The notes under the pieces were generated by a model, which had not been told where the DNA came from, ran no database searches, and worked only from the letters and a program-made list of their open reading frames with translations. The position numbers and the translations under genes were made by a program. From an uncultured Armatimonadota bacterium (lineage in GTDB: Bacteria > Armatimonadota > Fimbriimonadia > Fimbriimonadales > Fimbriimonadaceae), in assembly GCA_903927025.1 (NCBI GenBank), contig CAIYLG010000048.1, positions 101,077 to 165,076 of the forward strand: a stretch of DNA of 64,000 nucleotides, in the 5' to 3' direction. Each line of letters starts with the position of its first letter. Positions within the stretch are counted from its first letter, which is position 1. Positions 1 through 8,082 of the stretch are shown here, in pieces.

Positions 1-926
1 ACCTCTTCGAGCGTGTGCGGCTGACCATCCAGAAGCCCATACCGCATTGAGATGACTTCCCTCTCTCGCTCTCCAAGCGTATCGAGAATATCCTCAATCT
101 TCCGGCGCATCACGGACCGAAGGGCGGCGTCTGCAGGCGTTTCTCCAGAGCGGTCGATGATGAATTCACCAAGCGCTGCATCCTCGCTCTCGCCAACCGG
201 CGAATCGAGTGAAAGCGGCTCTGCAATGGCGCGATGAAAGTCCTCCACTCTCTCCGCAGCGATATTAAGGCTTCGGCCAACTTCCGCCGGCGTAACCTCT
301 CTACCCAATTCCTGCTGGAGGTGACTGGTGGCCTTAATCATTCGATTCACGGCTTCCAGGGTGTGTACCGGAACCCGAATCGTCCTACCATGATCACTGA
401 TGGCTCTCGAGATGGCTTGGCGAACCCACCAAGTGGCATAGGTGCTAAACCTAAAGCCCTTATCTGGATCGAATTTTTCAACGGCTCGGATGAGCCCCAT
501 GTTGCCCTCTTGGATGAGGTCCTGCATGGAAAGTCCACGACCAATAAATCGCTTAGCAATACTGACTACCAATCGAAGGTTCGCTTCGATGAGCACCATC
601 TTGCAGTCGCTGCACCCCAGGCGGGAGTGTTTGGCAAGAGCAACCTCTTGATCCGGTGTTAGAAGAGGAATACGTCCAATGCGCTTAAGCCACATTCGAA
701 CGGAGTCCTCGATATGCATTCCCTCTACTTCGAGGATAGCCGGAGCAGCATCCATCTCCAATTCGGATGCTTCTGACTCTTTGAAGACGGGTTTGACAGG
801 TTTGCCATTCCCCTTGGACGATAGCTGGTTTTTGGCAGGACAGGACGTATCATACGTCTTCGAAAACCCGGCTTCCGAATTGCCCTGCGTCAGCCCTAAA
901 AATTGCGGACGCGATCCTGTAACCAT
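1..926 (-). CDS. rpoD: Primary RNA polymerase sigma factor (sigma-70/SigA), 3' end outside window
   Basis: Sigma subunit that directs RNA polymerase to housekeeping promoters. The minus-strand frame reads through region 1.2 ([15 protein letters not shown]), region 2 ([44 protein letters not shown]), region 3 ([21 protein letters not shown]) and region 4 ([15 protein letters not shown]), then leaves the window before the final helix-turn-helix is complete. About 308 codons are visible. The N-terminus is short (about 70 residues before region 1.2), with no region 1.1 that I recognise and no large insert between 1.2 and 2.1. I chose the ATG at 926; a purine-rich GGAGAGGG lies about 15 nt upstream, so the exact start is uncertain. 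It follows dnaG on the same strand, the classic dnaG-rpoD order, but a good promoter lies between them. Confidence 0.95.
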   Translation of the reverse strand, partial: MVTGSRPQFLGLTQGNSEAGFSKTYDTSCPAKNQLSSKGNGKPVKPVFKESEASELEMDAAPAILEVEGMHIEDSVRMWLKRIGRIPLLTPDQEVALAKHSRLGCSDCKMVLIEANLRLVVSIAKRFIGRGLSMQDLIQEGNMGLIRAVEKFDPDKGFRFSTYATWWVRQAISRAISDHGRTIRVPVHTLEAVNRMIKATSHLQQELGREVTPAEVGRSLNIAAERVEDFHRAIAEPLSLDSPVGESEDAALGEFIIDRSGETPADAALRSVMRRKIEDILDTLGEREREVISMRYGLLDGQPHTLEE

Positions 927-969
927 ATTGTTTGCTAGGGACCCTCTCCCTGCACTTCAAAGCGTCTTC

Positions 970-1010
970 ACTATACAAAACCTTTTCAAAATTCCCAAAT
1001 TATTTGGGAA
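970..1010 (-). promoter_or_regulatory. Promoter of rpoD with palindromic operator candidate
   Basis: On the minus strand a TTGGGA -35 (993-998) and a TATAGT -10 (970-975) are separated by 17 nt, 44 nt before the rpoD start. A perfect 19-bp palindrome with 8-bp arms (TTCCCAAA / TTTGGGAA, 992-1010) covers the -35 element, so a bound dimer would block it. It could alternatively act as a weak terminator hairpin for dnaG, but no U-run follows. Confidence 0.55.
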
Positions 1011-1040
1011 CTTTTTTGAACGATTTGGCATCATTTTGCC

Positions 1041-2816
1041 TCAACTGAAGAGGTTATCTTCATCTTGTTGCTTCTTGGAGTAGTTTGGCTTCTGTTCACG
1101 CAGTCTTAGGAGGTATTCCTGGCGCTTTTGAGTGTCCAGCCCCTCGCTCTTACTCTCGCGCAATTTGCGCTTCTTTTGGTTGAGAGTTAGGAGTTCTACT
1201 GTGTCGGCGATGTACGCTTCGTTCAAATTGTCGGCCCTGGCGTCCAGCAACAAATCCGCCATCTTCTGACGAAGCTGCTCGTCTTCGATTTCATGAAGCC
1301 ACCTCGACGGTTCGCCTTCGGGCGGGGCTGCCGCAAAGGCTTCCGCTACTGCGCCACTCAGAGTTTTGCCAAGTTGGGTCGTAAACAGGTCTTGGACTCT
1401 TACAAACATCCATCCGATGCGCCGAAATTCTGCACTCAGAAATGCCCTGAACAGGACGAGTTCTGCGGACGACAAATCCTCAGCAGGAAGCTCAGTACGG
1501 ATTGTGGTTGGCCGTTCTGGCTGATTTCGATTTGCGGCTGCGGCGCGGCGGATCTTGTTGACCTCACGACGAAGGGCCTGCTGCGCTTTTCCAACATCAG
1601 ATATTCCAGGATATTTCCCAGCCAATCTCATCAGGTGACGGTCAAGCTCCATCTCGTTAGGAGAGTTGGCTAGGATAGCTACTGCCTGCACCCAATAGTC
1701 TTCAGGAATAAGCGTGCTTTGCTTTAGATCCAGCGCCTGCATCTTATAGTCAACCGGAGACAATCCAGTTTCTACGGCTTGCTGTACTGCGGCGGGTCCT
1801 GCGCTCTTCAGCAGCGTATCTGGATCCTCTCCCTGCGGCATCAGAGCAACCCGCACACGGAGCCCCTCGGCGCCAAGAATGGTCACCGCTCGATCTGCCG
1901 CCTTTTGCCCAGCTGCGTCGCTATCGTAAAGAACCACGACTTCATCAACCCAGCGCTTGAGGAGTTTGGCGTGATCTTCCGAAAGTGCGGTACCCAGCGA
2001 AGCAAGGGCGCTTGTGACACCAGCGCGATGACAGGCAATGACGTCGAGGTAGCCCTCAACAAGCACCGCTCGTCTCTGCTTGCCGAAGCTTGTTCGCGCT
2101 CGATTCATCCCATAGAGCACTTTGCTCTTGCGATACAGCGGGGTGTCGCTGCTGTTGATGTACTTGGGAACACCGTCTCCAAGGAGCCGACCGCCGAAAG
2201 CTACAAGTTGGCCGCGCTCATCTCGGATGGGAAACATGAGACGGCCCTTGAATTTATCGAAATATCCACCTTGGGAATCTTCATCGACCAAAAACAGGGA
2301 TTTGCACTCAGCCAAGCTAAAGTTCTTCTTTTTGAGGTGTGCGGCCAAGGCGCTGGACACTTCAGGGGCATATCCTATCTCCCAGTCAGCCAGGACTTGG
2401 GCGTCAAGTCCGCGGCGCTCACAGTACTCACGGGCCACTGTGCTTTTGCCGAGATGCTCACGGAAGAATTGAAGCGCTTCTTCCATCGCTTCTTCTTGAG
2501 CCTGCTTGACGGAAGGTGAAACCTGAGGTCCGCGGGCGTTGATGGTGACCCCCGCCTCTTTCGCTAAGATTCGGATGGCTTCAGCAAAGTCGACGTTCTG
2601 CCGCTTCATCACCCAGTTGAAAATGTCACCAGCTTCGCCGCATGACCAGCATTTATACCTGCCAGTCTGGGGACTTACAGTAAAAGAAGGGTTTCTGTCC
2701 TGGTGAAATGGACAGAGACCCTTCCAAGTTTTTCCGTGATGAATGAGGTTGACTTCTCGACCTACGAGCTCAACGATGTTGATACGCGACCGTATCTCGT
2801 CTCGCTCGTCTGCCAA
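1041..2816 (-). CDS. dnaG: DNA primase
   Basis: Synthesises RNA primers for DNA replication. It is 591 aa, the normal size. The N-terminal CHC2 zinc ribbon has ligands Cys35, His38, Cys56 and Cys59. The catalytic core carries the Toprim motifs EGYLD and DSDAAG, and a less conserved C-terminal DnaB-interaction region follows. The start MADERDEIRSRINIVELV matches the usual primase N-terminus. It begins 9 nt after the stop of the secreted Gly/Pro-rich gene and is followed by rpoD, so it is probably the middle gene of a three-gene replication/transcription cluster. Confidence 0.97.
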   Translation of the reverse strand: MADERDEIRSRINIVELVGREVNLIHHGKTWKGLCPFHQDRNPSFTVSPQTGRYKCWSCGEAGDIFNWVMKRQNVDFAEAIRILAKEAGVTINARGPQVSPSVKQAQEEAMEEALQFFREHLGKSTVAREYCERRGLDAQVLADWEIGYAPEVSSALAAHLKKKNFSLAECKSLFLVDEDSQGGYFDKFKGRLMFPIRDERGQLVAFGGRLLGDGVPKYINSSDTPLYRKSKVLYGMNRARTSFGKQRRAVLVEGYLDVIACHRAGVTSALASLGTALSEDHAKLLKRWVDEVVVLYDSDAAGQKAADRAVTILGAEGLRVRVALMPQGEDPDTLLKSAGPAAVQQAVETGLSPVDYKMQALDLKQSTLIPEDYWVQAVAILANSPNEMELDRHLMRLAGKYPGISDVGKAQQALRREVNKIRRAAAANRNQPERPTTIRTELPAEDLSSAELVLFRAFLSAEFRRIGWMFVRVQDLFTTQLGKTLSGAVAEAFAAAPPEGEPSRWLHEIEDEQLRQKMADLLLDARADNLNEAYIADTVELLTLNQKKRKLRESKSEGLDTQKRQEYLLRLREQKPNYSKKQQDEDNLFS

Positions 2817-2825
2817 GGCAGCTTC

Positions 2826-3791
2826 CTACGACTTACCGGCAGCTACCACGATGCCGGTAACAACCTGAGGCTTCTTCGTGCCAAGGCGCGACAGTCGGAA
2901 CGCAACGTTGTCGTGAACCAGATACTTAATCATGAGGTTCTCCCCACCAATCTCGTATCCATCTGGCTGCGAATAGCTTCGCATGATCGATGCGAAGGTT
3001 GCGCCAAAGCCGATGCCTCGCTTTGTCTTCACACGGCCATTGTCCAATCCGATTGCTTCGATTTGAACCACTCGGCCAGCCTTATCGATGATGAACGCGT
3101 ACTTGCTTCCATCTCGGTTGTAGACCCAGCGAGTAAAGGTGACTCGATCGCTAGCACCGCCGGTAGTACCCGGAACGCCTGCACCGCCACCAGGGCCACC
3201 CGCACCTGGGCCACCAGGACCGCCAGGAACTCCTGGAGGAAATCCGCCGTTTCGTCCTGAACCGCCAGCACCCGAAGGGCCGCCAAATCCTGGAGGAGGT
3301 CCGCCAGCTGCACCTGGGCGACCTCTGCCGCCTGGTCGTCCCGCGCCGACCTGATCGAACACAGTGTCACCAAATTCGAATGGATCGGGAATATTGGACG
3401 CTGCTGCAGATCCGCCGCTGCTTCCTCCGCTACCACCACCGGCTCGACCGGGAGCACCGCCAAATCCTGGAGGAGGACCGCCAGGGCCACCGGCACCGGG
3501 ACCTCCGCCGCCTGGGGCACCGCCACCAGCTGCGCCGGAATAATTGAGTGCCTGGATATCGTCTGGCGTTCCGTAAACTTCAATGACTCGGAGACCCGAA
3601 TCGTACAGCTTGATGCCAACCAGCGAATTCTCTGCTCCAGTCCAAGGCTTAGATGCCTTGGCCTTTGCCTTCACGACTGATTTAGCCTTCTTGTGCTTTC
3701 TCTGTGCAGCATCTGCACCAGTCGTTCCCAGCAGCGCCAAGCCGAGCGCTAATGCTATTCCACTCCACCTCATATTCACCGGTTTCAACAA
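2826..3791 (-). CDS. Secreted Gly/Pro-rich low-complexity protein, function unknown
   Basis: 321 aa, function not recognised. A signal peptide (hydrophobic residues about 10-27, ending GADAA) is followed by a Lys/Ala-rich stretch. A small folded segment comes next (VGIKLYDSGLRVIEVYGTP). Two long Gly/Pro/Ala-rich blocks (about residues 85-130 and 150-215) share the unit PPPGFGG. The C-terminal about 100 residues look globular (TFTRWVYNRDGSKYAFIID). The folded halves resemble a divided beta-rich periplasmic domain interrupted by flexible linkers. The TTG start is chosen because AGGAGG lies 5 nt upstream; an in-frame ATG lies six codons downstream. It sits immediately upstream of dnaG in the same transcription unit, an unusual partner for a primase. 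Confidence 0.8.
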   Translation of the reverse strand: MLKPVNMRWSGIALALGLALLGTTGADAAQRKHKKAKSVVKAKAKASKPWTGAENSLVGIKLYDSGLRVIEVYGTPDDIQALNYSGAAGGGAPGGGGPGAGGPGGPPPGFGGAPGRAGGGSGGSSGGSAAASNIPDPFEFGDTVFDQVGAGRPGGRGRPGAAGGPPPGFGGPSGAGGSGRNGGFPPGVPGGPGGPGAGGPGGGAGVPGTTGGASDRVTFTRWVYNRDGSKYAFIIDKAGRVVQIEAIGLDNGRVKTKRGIGFGATFASIMRSYSQPDGYEIGGENLMIKYLVHDNVAFRLSRLGTKKPQVVTGIVVAAGKS

Positions 3792-3810
3792 ATCCTCCTA
3801 AGGCTCGATG

Positions 3811-3848
3811 TGCGTTCGAGATTTAACAGTAATAGTAGACGAACGCAA
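3811..3848 (-). promoter_or_regulatory. Promoter with inverted-repeat operator candidate upstream of the secreted-dnaG operon
   Basis: On the minus strand TTGCGT (3843-3848) and TTAAAT (3821-3826) are spaced by 16 nt. An 8-bp perfect inverted repeat, TGCGTTCG (3811-3818) and CGAACGCA (3840-3847), with 21 nt between the arms, brackets the whole promoter core. Confidence 0.45.
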
Positions 3849-3937
3849 AACCCGCCGACGTCACACACCGACACGACGATTTCAAAACTCAATCCGACAA
3901 CGCCTGAGGTATACCCCTCGTAGACAAGTCGGAGACT

Positions 3938-3943
3938 TATTCT
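3938..3943 (+). promoter_or_regulatory. TANNNT box before trxA (leaderless-type)
   Basis: TATTCT ends 5 nt before the trxA ATG, too close for a leader with a Shine-Dalgarno site. Confidence 0.45.
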
Positions 3944-3948
3944 TAATT

Positions 3949-4272
3949 ATGGCATCTAACCTAGCAGTGACTTCTTCCAGCTTTGAGGAGAGCGTTCTGA
4001 AATCAGACGTTCCTGTTCTCGTTGATTTTTGGGCCGAGTGGTGTGGCCCCTGCAAGGCGATTGGACCATCGATCGAGCAGCTCGCAGGCGAATACGCCGG
4101 CAAAGCCAAGGTCTTCAAGCTTGATGTCGACACCGAGGGAGAAATCGCTCAGCAGTATGGCGTCATGAGCATCCCAGCCCTTCTCGTTTTCAAGGGCGGC
4201 AAAGAGATTGACCGCATGGTCGGAGCCGCACCAAAGGCGACAATCGCCGCTCTGATCGATCGAGCCCTGTAA
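3949..4272 (+). CDS. trxA: Thioredoxin
   Basis: Cytosolic disulfide reductase of 107 aa, the standard thioredoxin length. The active site WCGPC sits in the FWAEWCGPCK context, with the cis-proline in SIPALLVF. The ATG at 3949 is preferred over an in-frame start 141 nt upstream, because only the short form matches the family and the extra residues are basic and unstructured. A TANNNT box just upstream suggests a leaderless mRNA. It is divergent from the secreted-dnaG operon and is followed by a strongly structured RNA with a U-tract. Confidence 0.95.
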   Translation: MASNLAVTSSSFEESVLKSDVPVLVDFWAEWCGPCKAIGPSIEQLAGEYAGKAKVFKLDVDTEGEIAQQYGVMSIPALLVFKGGKEIDRMVGAAPKATIAALIDRAL

Positions 4273-4282
4273 GGTTCCGCAC

Positions 4283-4365
4283 AGCGGAGACTGAGTCCCA
4301 CCGCATCTTAGCGGCGAGAATCTGCGTAATGAATTCCATCGCAGATGTTCAGTCTCCGCTTTTTG
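4283..4365 (+). ncRNA. Three-way-junction RNA ending in a U-tract (terminator or structured RNA)
   Basis: Perfect 12-bp arms AGCGGAGACTGA (4283-4294) and TCAGTCTCCGCT (4349-4360), followed by TTTTT, enclose two further hairpins. These are CCGC/GCGG with a 6-nt loop (4301-4314) and ATCTGCG/CGCAGAT (4320-4346). At minimum it is the trxA terminator. The branched architecture is far more elaborate than an ordinary intrinsic terminator, so it may be a stable RNA or a leader element for murJ. Confidence 0.6.
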
Positions 4366-4435
4366 TTGCCTGCCCCACTCAGGAACGGGCGGGCAATTTC
4401 GGGCAGCACTCTTAGTTAAGGTTTACTAGAACTCC

Positions 4436-6088
4436 TTGTCGGACACATCCTCGCCCCCCGCCCCAACCAGCAATAGTCGCGGCAGCTCCATTGCCAAGGC
4501 CAGCTCCATCATGGTCGCCAGCCTTCTGGCGAGCCGAATCCTCGGACTTCTTCGGGATACGGTGATGGCAAGCAAGTTCGGCATTCAGCTGGACACAGAC
4601 TCCTACCGACTGGCGGTCGCGATCCCTGATACGATTTTCATGCTGATTGCCGGGGGCGGCCTCAGTTCAGCCTTCATCCCTATCTTCAGCGAGTTCATCT
4701 ACACAGAACGTGAAGAGGATGCCTGGAAGGTATTCAGCGTCGTCACGACGATATGCGCATTGGCGGTCTCCGGCCTCATCGTGATTGCCTGGATTTTGGC
4801 GCCACAGATCGCTTCGTTCATGTGCGCGGGAAAAACTACGGAAATTCTTGGCATCCCGCTGGAGGTCGACAAGATCATCGCACCCAGCGTAACCCAGCTG
4901 GGACGAATCCTGCTGCCGGCTCAATTTGCCTTCCTTATCGGATCGATTCTGTTGGGCACTCTATACGCAAGAAAGCAATTCGCTGCGCCTGCCCTTGCCC
5001 CCAACGTTTATAACGTCGGGATCATCGTGGGCGCCATCGCTGGATCGAGAGCAGGAATCGGGATTGCCGGAATGGCATGGGGTGGACTCATCGGCGCGAT
5101 GATTGGAAATCTGGTTCTGCCAACCTTCTTTATGATTGGCAAAGGGGGATGGCTAAAGCCCTCCTTAGATATCCATGCGCCGGGCGTACGAAAATTCTTC
5201 AACCTGCTTTTGCCTGTGATCCTGGGCTTCTCGCTTCCCAGCGTTTGCGCGCTCATCACGCAAAAGTTTGCTTCAATGTATCCGATGGGGATCAACACGG
5301 TGCTCACCCTGTCGAACAACCTGATGATGGCGCCGCTGGGAATCTTCGGTCACTCCCTCGCTCTCGCCGTCTTCCCTGTCCTTTCTCAGTTCTTTGCCCA
5401 GAACCGCATGGACCTTTATCGTGATCAGGTCTCGAAGACACTGAGGACAACCATCTACTTAAGCATGCCCGCGAGCGCAGTCATGCTGGCCCTGGCTCCC
5501 CAGATCGTAAACCTGACCGTTGGGTGGGGCAAGGCAAACGATGCGGACCGCTTGCCAATGACGGTTTCAGCACTCCAGGTTTTCTCCTTGGCCATCTGGG
5601 CATGGTGCATGCAGCCGATCTTGATGAGGGGATTCTTCTCGATCCATCAAACGGCAAGACCCGTGATTATCGGCACCGTGATGACAGTCGTGTTCATCGC
5701 CATGTGCTGGTTGGGAACCAATGCAAATCTGGGCTACTTGGTGTTGCCGGCGGCAACCAATGTCGCTGCAATCCTGCTGATCATCGCTCTCTTCTTTGCT
5801 TTGGAAAAGCAGGTGGGCAAACTGGACCGCGCAGGAATCGTCCAGACACTCGGCAAGAGCTTCATTGGATCCGTTGTGATGGGTGCGGCAGGCTATGGAC
5901 TCTTCTACTTCGTTCCACCCCATCCTTCCAAACTCGTGCTGCTAGTTCTGTTCCTGATCGTCTTCTGCACGATTGGCTGGATCTATTATTTTGTGACGAG
6001 GAAGCTGGGCATGCCAGAAACCGACTACATTGCACGGGCCATGAACCGCCTTCAACGAAAGCGCCCAGACGCCCCTGCAACACCGTAG
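4436..6088 (+). CDS. murJ: Lipid II flippase MurJ (MviN family)
   Basis: Integral membrane protein of 550 aa that flips the peptidoglycan precursor lipid II across the inner membrane. Family signatures are visible: SRILGLLRDTVMASKFG at the first helix, then the DSYRLAVAIPD segment, the GGGLSSAFIPIFSE motif and about 14 hydrophobic segments. The first codon is TTG at 4436. An in-frame ATG at 4511 would start inside the first conserved helix, so the upstream TTG is preferred although its Shine-Dalgarno (AAGG) is weak. It lies between trxA and the ATP synthase cluster and is probably a separate unit. Confidence 0.93.
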   Translation: MSDTSSPPAPTSNSRGSSIAKASSIMVASLLASRILGLLRDTVMASKFGIQLDTDSYRLAVAIPDTIFMLIAGGGLSSAFIPIFSEFIYTEREEDAWKVFSVVTTICALAVSGLIVIAWILAPQIASFMCAGKTTEILGIPLEVDKIIAPSVTQLGRILLPAQFAFLIGSILLGTLYARKQFAAPALAPNVYNVGIIVGAIAGSRAGIGIAGMAWGGLIGAMIGNLVLPTFFMIGKGGWLKPSLDIHAPGVRKFFNLLLPVILGFSLPSVCALITQKFASMYPMGINTVLTLSNNLMMAPLGIFGHSLALAVFPVLSQFFAQNRMDLYRDQVSKTLRTTIYLSMPASAVMLALAPQIVNLTVGWGKANDADRLPMTVSALQVFSLAIWAWCMQPILMRGFFSIHQTARPVIIGTVMTVVFIAMCWLGTNANLGYLVLPAATNVAAILLIIALFFALEKQVGKLDRAGIVQTLGKSFIGSVVMGAAGYGLFYFVPPHPSKLVLLVLFLIVFCTIGWIYYFVTRKLGMPETDYIARAMNRLQRKRPDAPATP

Positions 6089-6107
6089 CCTGGCGTCCTA
6101 AAGGCGG

Positions 6108-6113
6108 TACCCT
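6108..6113 (+). promoter_or_regulatory. GTANNNT box before atpZ (leaderless-type)
   Basis: GGTACCCT with 6 nt to the ATG. This would be the promoter of the whole ATP synthase cluster. Confidence 0.5.
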
Positions 6114-6119
6114 GCGACC

Positions 6120-6563
6120 ATGGATGAACAGAACAGCCAGCCAGAAAAACCTTCGCTGCCAAGCGATGAGGATATTACGGCGCGGTTCCAGCGCATCCGC
6201 GACGAGTTGGAAGCAATGAAGCTGGCAGACCTCCCAGAAGACCTCGCCACGAAGGCTTCAGAGGCGGGTACAAAGCCGGTGCAGGCGGGAAGAATGCCTG
6301 AGGTGCCCAACCTGGAGATTCCAAAGTCGACAAAGAAGCCCACCAACGGTACGCCCGGGAACTACAACTACAAATCGCTGGGCATAGGGATGAGCGCAGC
6401 CTATTCCCTTGTCGGAGCTATGATCGTCGGTTTTGGTCTGGGTTGGGTGTATGACCGCTATTTCCACACGATCTATGGCCAGGTCATCGGCGGTCTCTTT
6501 GGATCCGTCCTTGGCATCGGCTCTGCTATTTTCTTGATCAACCGTGACGGAGGAAATCAGTAA
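6120..6563 (+). CDS. atpZ: AtpZ/AtpI-type accessory membrane subunit of ATP synthase
   Basis: 147 aa. The soluble N-terminal 85 residues are charged and Pro-rich, followed by two transmembrane helices (about 92-112 and 120-140) with the glycine-rich GFGLGWVYDRYFHT and GLFGSVLGIGSAIFL segments of the small F-ATPase gene-1/AtpZ family. These proteins assist F0 assembly or divalent-cation handling in related bacteria. Its position as first gene of the cluster, 17 nt before atpI, supports the call. The N-terminal extension is longer than usual for the family. Confidence 0.85.
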   Translation: MDEQNSQPEKPSLPSDEDITARFQRIRDELEAMKLADLPEDLATKASEAGTKPVQAGRMPEVPNLEIPKSTKKPTNGTPGNYNYKSLGIGMSAAYSLVGAMIVGFGLGWVYDRYFHTIYGQVIGGLFGSVLGIGSAIFLINRDGGNQ

Positions 6564-6580
6564 CTAAGCCTCAGCGCATC

Positions 6581-6919
6581 GTGGTTTGGGTCAATGGGTC
6601 GCTACTTGCCGTTGTTGCTGTCGCCGGAACGGTCCTTGGTGGGATTCAAGGCCCTTTAGGAATTCTTCTTGGAGCTTCGCTCTCTGCATTCAGCATTTGG
6701 GCACTTGCATTGGTTACCCGATCTTTTTTACAGGTTCCAACCGAACGCAAAGAGGGGGTTCAGCGTACTGTCTTAGCAGGGGTGCTCAAATTCCCCTTTG
6801 TCGCAGCAATGCTTTTCTTCGGAACTCGGCTTTCTAAGGCCGGTTTCGGTTGCTTTATCGCGACAATTCTACTGGTATACTTCGGCTTCGTTGCCTACCA
6901 GGCGTTTAGCGACGTCTGA
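6581..6919 (+). CDS. atpI: ATP synthase accessory protein AtpI-like
   Basis: 112 aa with four hydrophobic segments (about 6-24, 28-46, 66-84, 88-106), the layout of AtpI, which helps assemble the c-ring. The GTG at 6581 is the only sensible start, since earlier in-frame codons are not start codons before the preceding reading frame ends. It follows atpZ by 17 nt and ends 16 nt before atpB. Sequence similarity to AtpI is weak by eye; the identification leans on topology and position. Confidence 0.75.
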   Translation: MVWVNGSLLAVVAVAGTVLGGIQGPLGILLGASLSAFSIWALALVTRSFLQVPTERKEGVQRTVLAGVLKFPFVAAMLFFGTRLSKAGFGCFIATILLVYFGFVAYQAFSDV

Positions 6920-6935
6920 GCAACTTGAAGCATCC

Positions 6936-7700
6936 ATGGACTCATTTCTTCACGCAAACCTTCCACTAGCCGAAGCGGCAAAAAGCGAAGGAATCGGCTG
7001 GAACATTTTCGTCTACAGCGGTCTGACGTTTGCGATAGTCTTTGGATTTGTCGCCTTAGCCCGGAAAGGGCTGAAAGGTCGAGTTTACACTTCCCTTCCA
7101 ACTCGACTCGCAGAGCACCTTTTCCTGTTCCTTGAAGGAATGACAGTCAACGTCATCGGCCCGCAGGGCCGCAAGTTTGTCCCGTTCCTGCTTGCACTCT
7201 GGTCATTCATCTTTGTGGGCAATCTCATGGGACTGCTTCTCCCTGAGACACCAACCGCAGACTGGAGCCTCAATATCGCCATGGCGGTGATCACTGTGGT
7301 TTATGTACAGTGGGAAGGAATCAAGGCAAACGGCCTCGTCGGCCACATCAAGCACTTTGCTGGACCCAAACTGGGAGGAGCAATGGTGGTGATTAGTGGA
7401 CTCATCTTTGTCGTGGAAATCATCTCTGAGCTGATGAAGCTGGTGTCGCTTTCGCTCAGGCTTTACGGAAACATCCACGGCGGCCACCTCGTCCGCGAAA
7501 GCTTGGACACACTGATTGCGGGTATCCCACTTGGAGGGCTTCTTTTGCCCCTCAAGTTCTTCACCTGCATTATTCAGGCGTTCGTTTGGACGATTCTCAC
7601 GTGCACGTACCTAGCCATCGCAACAGCACATGGCCATGATGACGAGCACGAAGGTGACCACGGCGGTCATGGCCACGAGCCGGAATTGGCACACGCCTAA
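6936..7700 (+). CDS. atpB: F0F1 ATP synthase subunit a
   Basis: 254 aa membrane subunit forming the proton half-channels against the c-ring. The essential arginine is Arg175 in SLSLRLYGNIHGGH. The conserved FVGNLMGLLLP and VEIISELMKL segments precede it. The ATG at 6936 is chosen over an in-frame start 138 nt upstream that would overlap atpI. The last 23 residues are unusual, a His/Asp/Glu-rich tail with nine histidines that could bind metal. It is in the operon between atpI and atpE. Confidence 0.95.
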   Translation: MDSFLHANLPLAEAAKSEGIGWNIFVYSGLTFAIVFGFVALARKGLKGRVYTSLPTRLAEHLFLFLEGMTVNVIGPQGRKFVPFLLALWSFIFVGNLMGLLLPETPTADWSLNIAMAVITVVYVQWEGIKANGLVGHIKHFAGPKLGGAMVVISGLIFVVEIISELMKLVSLSLRLYGNIHGGHLVRESLDTLIAGIPLGGLLLPLKFFTCIIQAFVWTILTCTYLAIATAHGHDDEHEGDHGGHGHEPELAHA

Positions 7701-7740
7701 ACACAACGACTTTTACACTCATTAGGAGGAACTTAAAACA

Positions 7741-7965
7741 ATGGAAAGCATCGCAGTAGGAATTGGTCTCGCAGTTGGCATCGCTGGTCTCGGCGTAGGT
7801 ATCGGTCAGGGTTTGGCCGCTAACGGTGGTCTTCAGGGTATGGCTCGACAGCCAGAAGCAGGCAAGCAGATCAACAATGCCATGCTTCTTGCTCTCGTCT
7901 TCCTGGAACTCGTTTTCATTCTCACCTTCGTTATCGGCATCCTCCTCGTTGGTAAGATCCACTAA
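7741..7965 (+). CDS. atpE: F0F1 ATP synthase subunit c
   Basis: 74 aa proteolipid with two transmembrane helices joined by the polar loop Arg36-Gln37-Pro38. Helix 1 carries the GxGxGxG packing motif (VGIAGLGVGIG). The ion-binding carboxylate is Glu56 in helix 2. Gln23 in helix 1 resembles the Na+-site glutamine, but Leu follows Glu56 where Na+-type rings have Ser/Thr, so proton coupling is more likely. A strong Shine-Dalgarno, AGGAGG, lies 11 nt before the ATG, in keeping with the high c stoichiometry. Confidence 0.97.
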   Translation: MESIAVGIGLAVGIAGLGVGIGQGLAANGGLQGMARQPEAGKQINNAMLLALVFLELVFILTFVIGILLVGKIH

Positions 7966-7972
7966 ATTCAAT

Positions 7973-8006
7973 CGCTGGCCAGCCTCACTTTAGAGGTTGG
8001 CCAGCG
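7973..8006 (+). other. Strong intra-operon hairpin after atpE
   Basis: Arms CGCTGGCCA (7973-7981) and TGGCCAGCG (7998-8006) plus inner CCTC/GAGG form a stem of about 14 bp, with one G-T pair and a 6-nt loop, directly downstream of the atpE stop. No U-run follows, so it is not a classic terminator. It could stabilise an atpE-containing 5' mRNA segment or attenuate downstream expression. Confidence 0.7.
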
Positions 8007-8082
8007 GGTGAAGAATTCTTCGACAATACGGAATGCATTTTTTGAATCCCATCCACCGAGCTATGGACCTTAAGGTGAAGAT

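Noticed and set aside
1779..2519. Plus-strand 246-codon frame over dnaG
   Set aside because: Lies antisense to the conserved primase core with no start signal.
3808..3948. Upstream extension of thioredoxin
   Set aside because: The extra 47 residues are unlike thioredoxin and overlap the promoter of the divergent operon.
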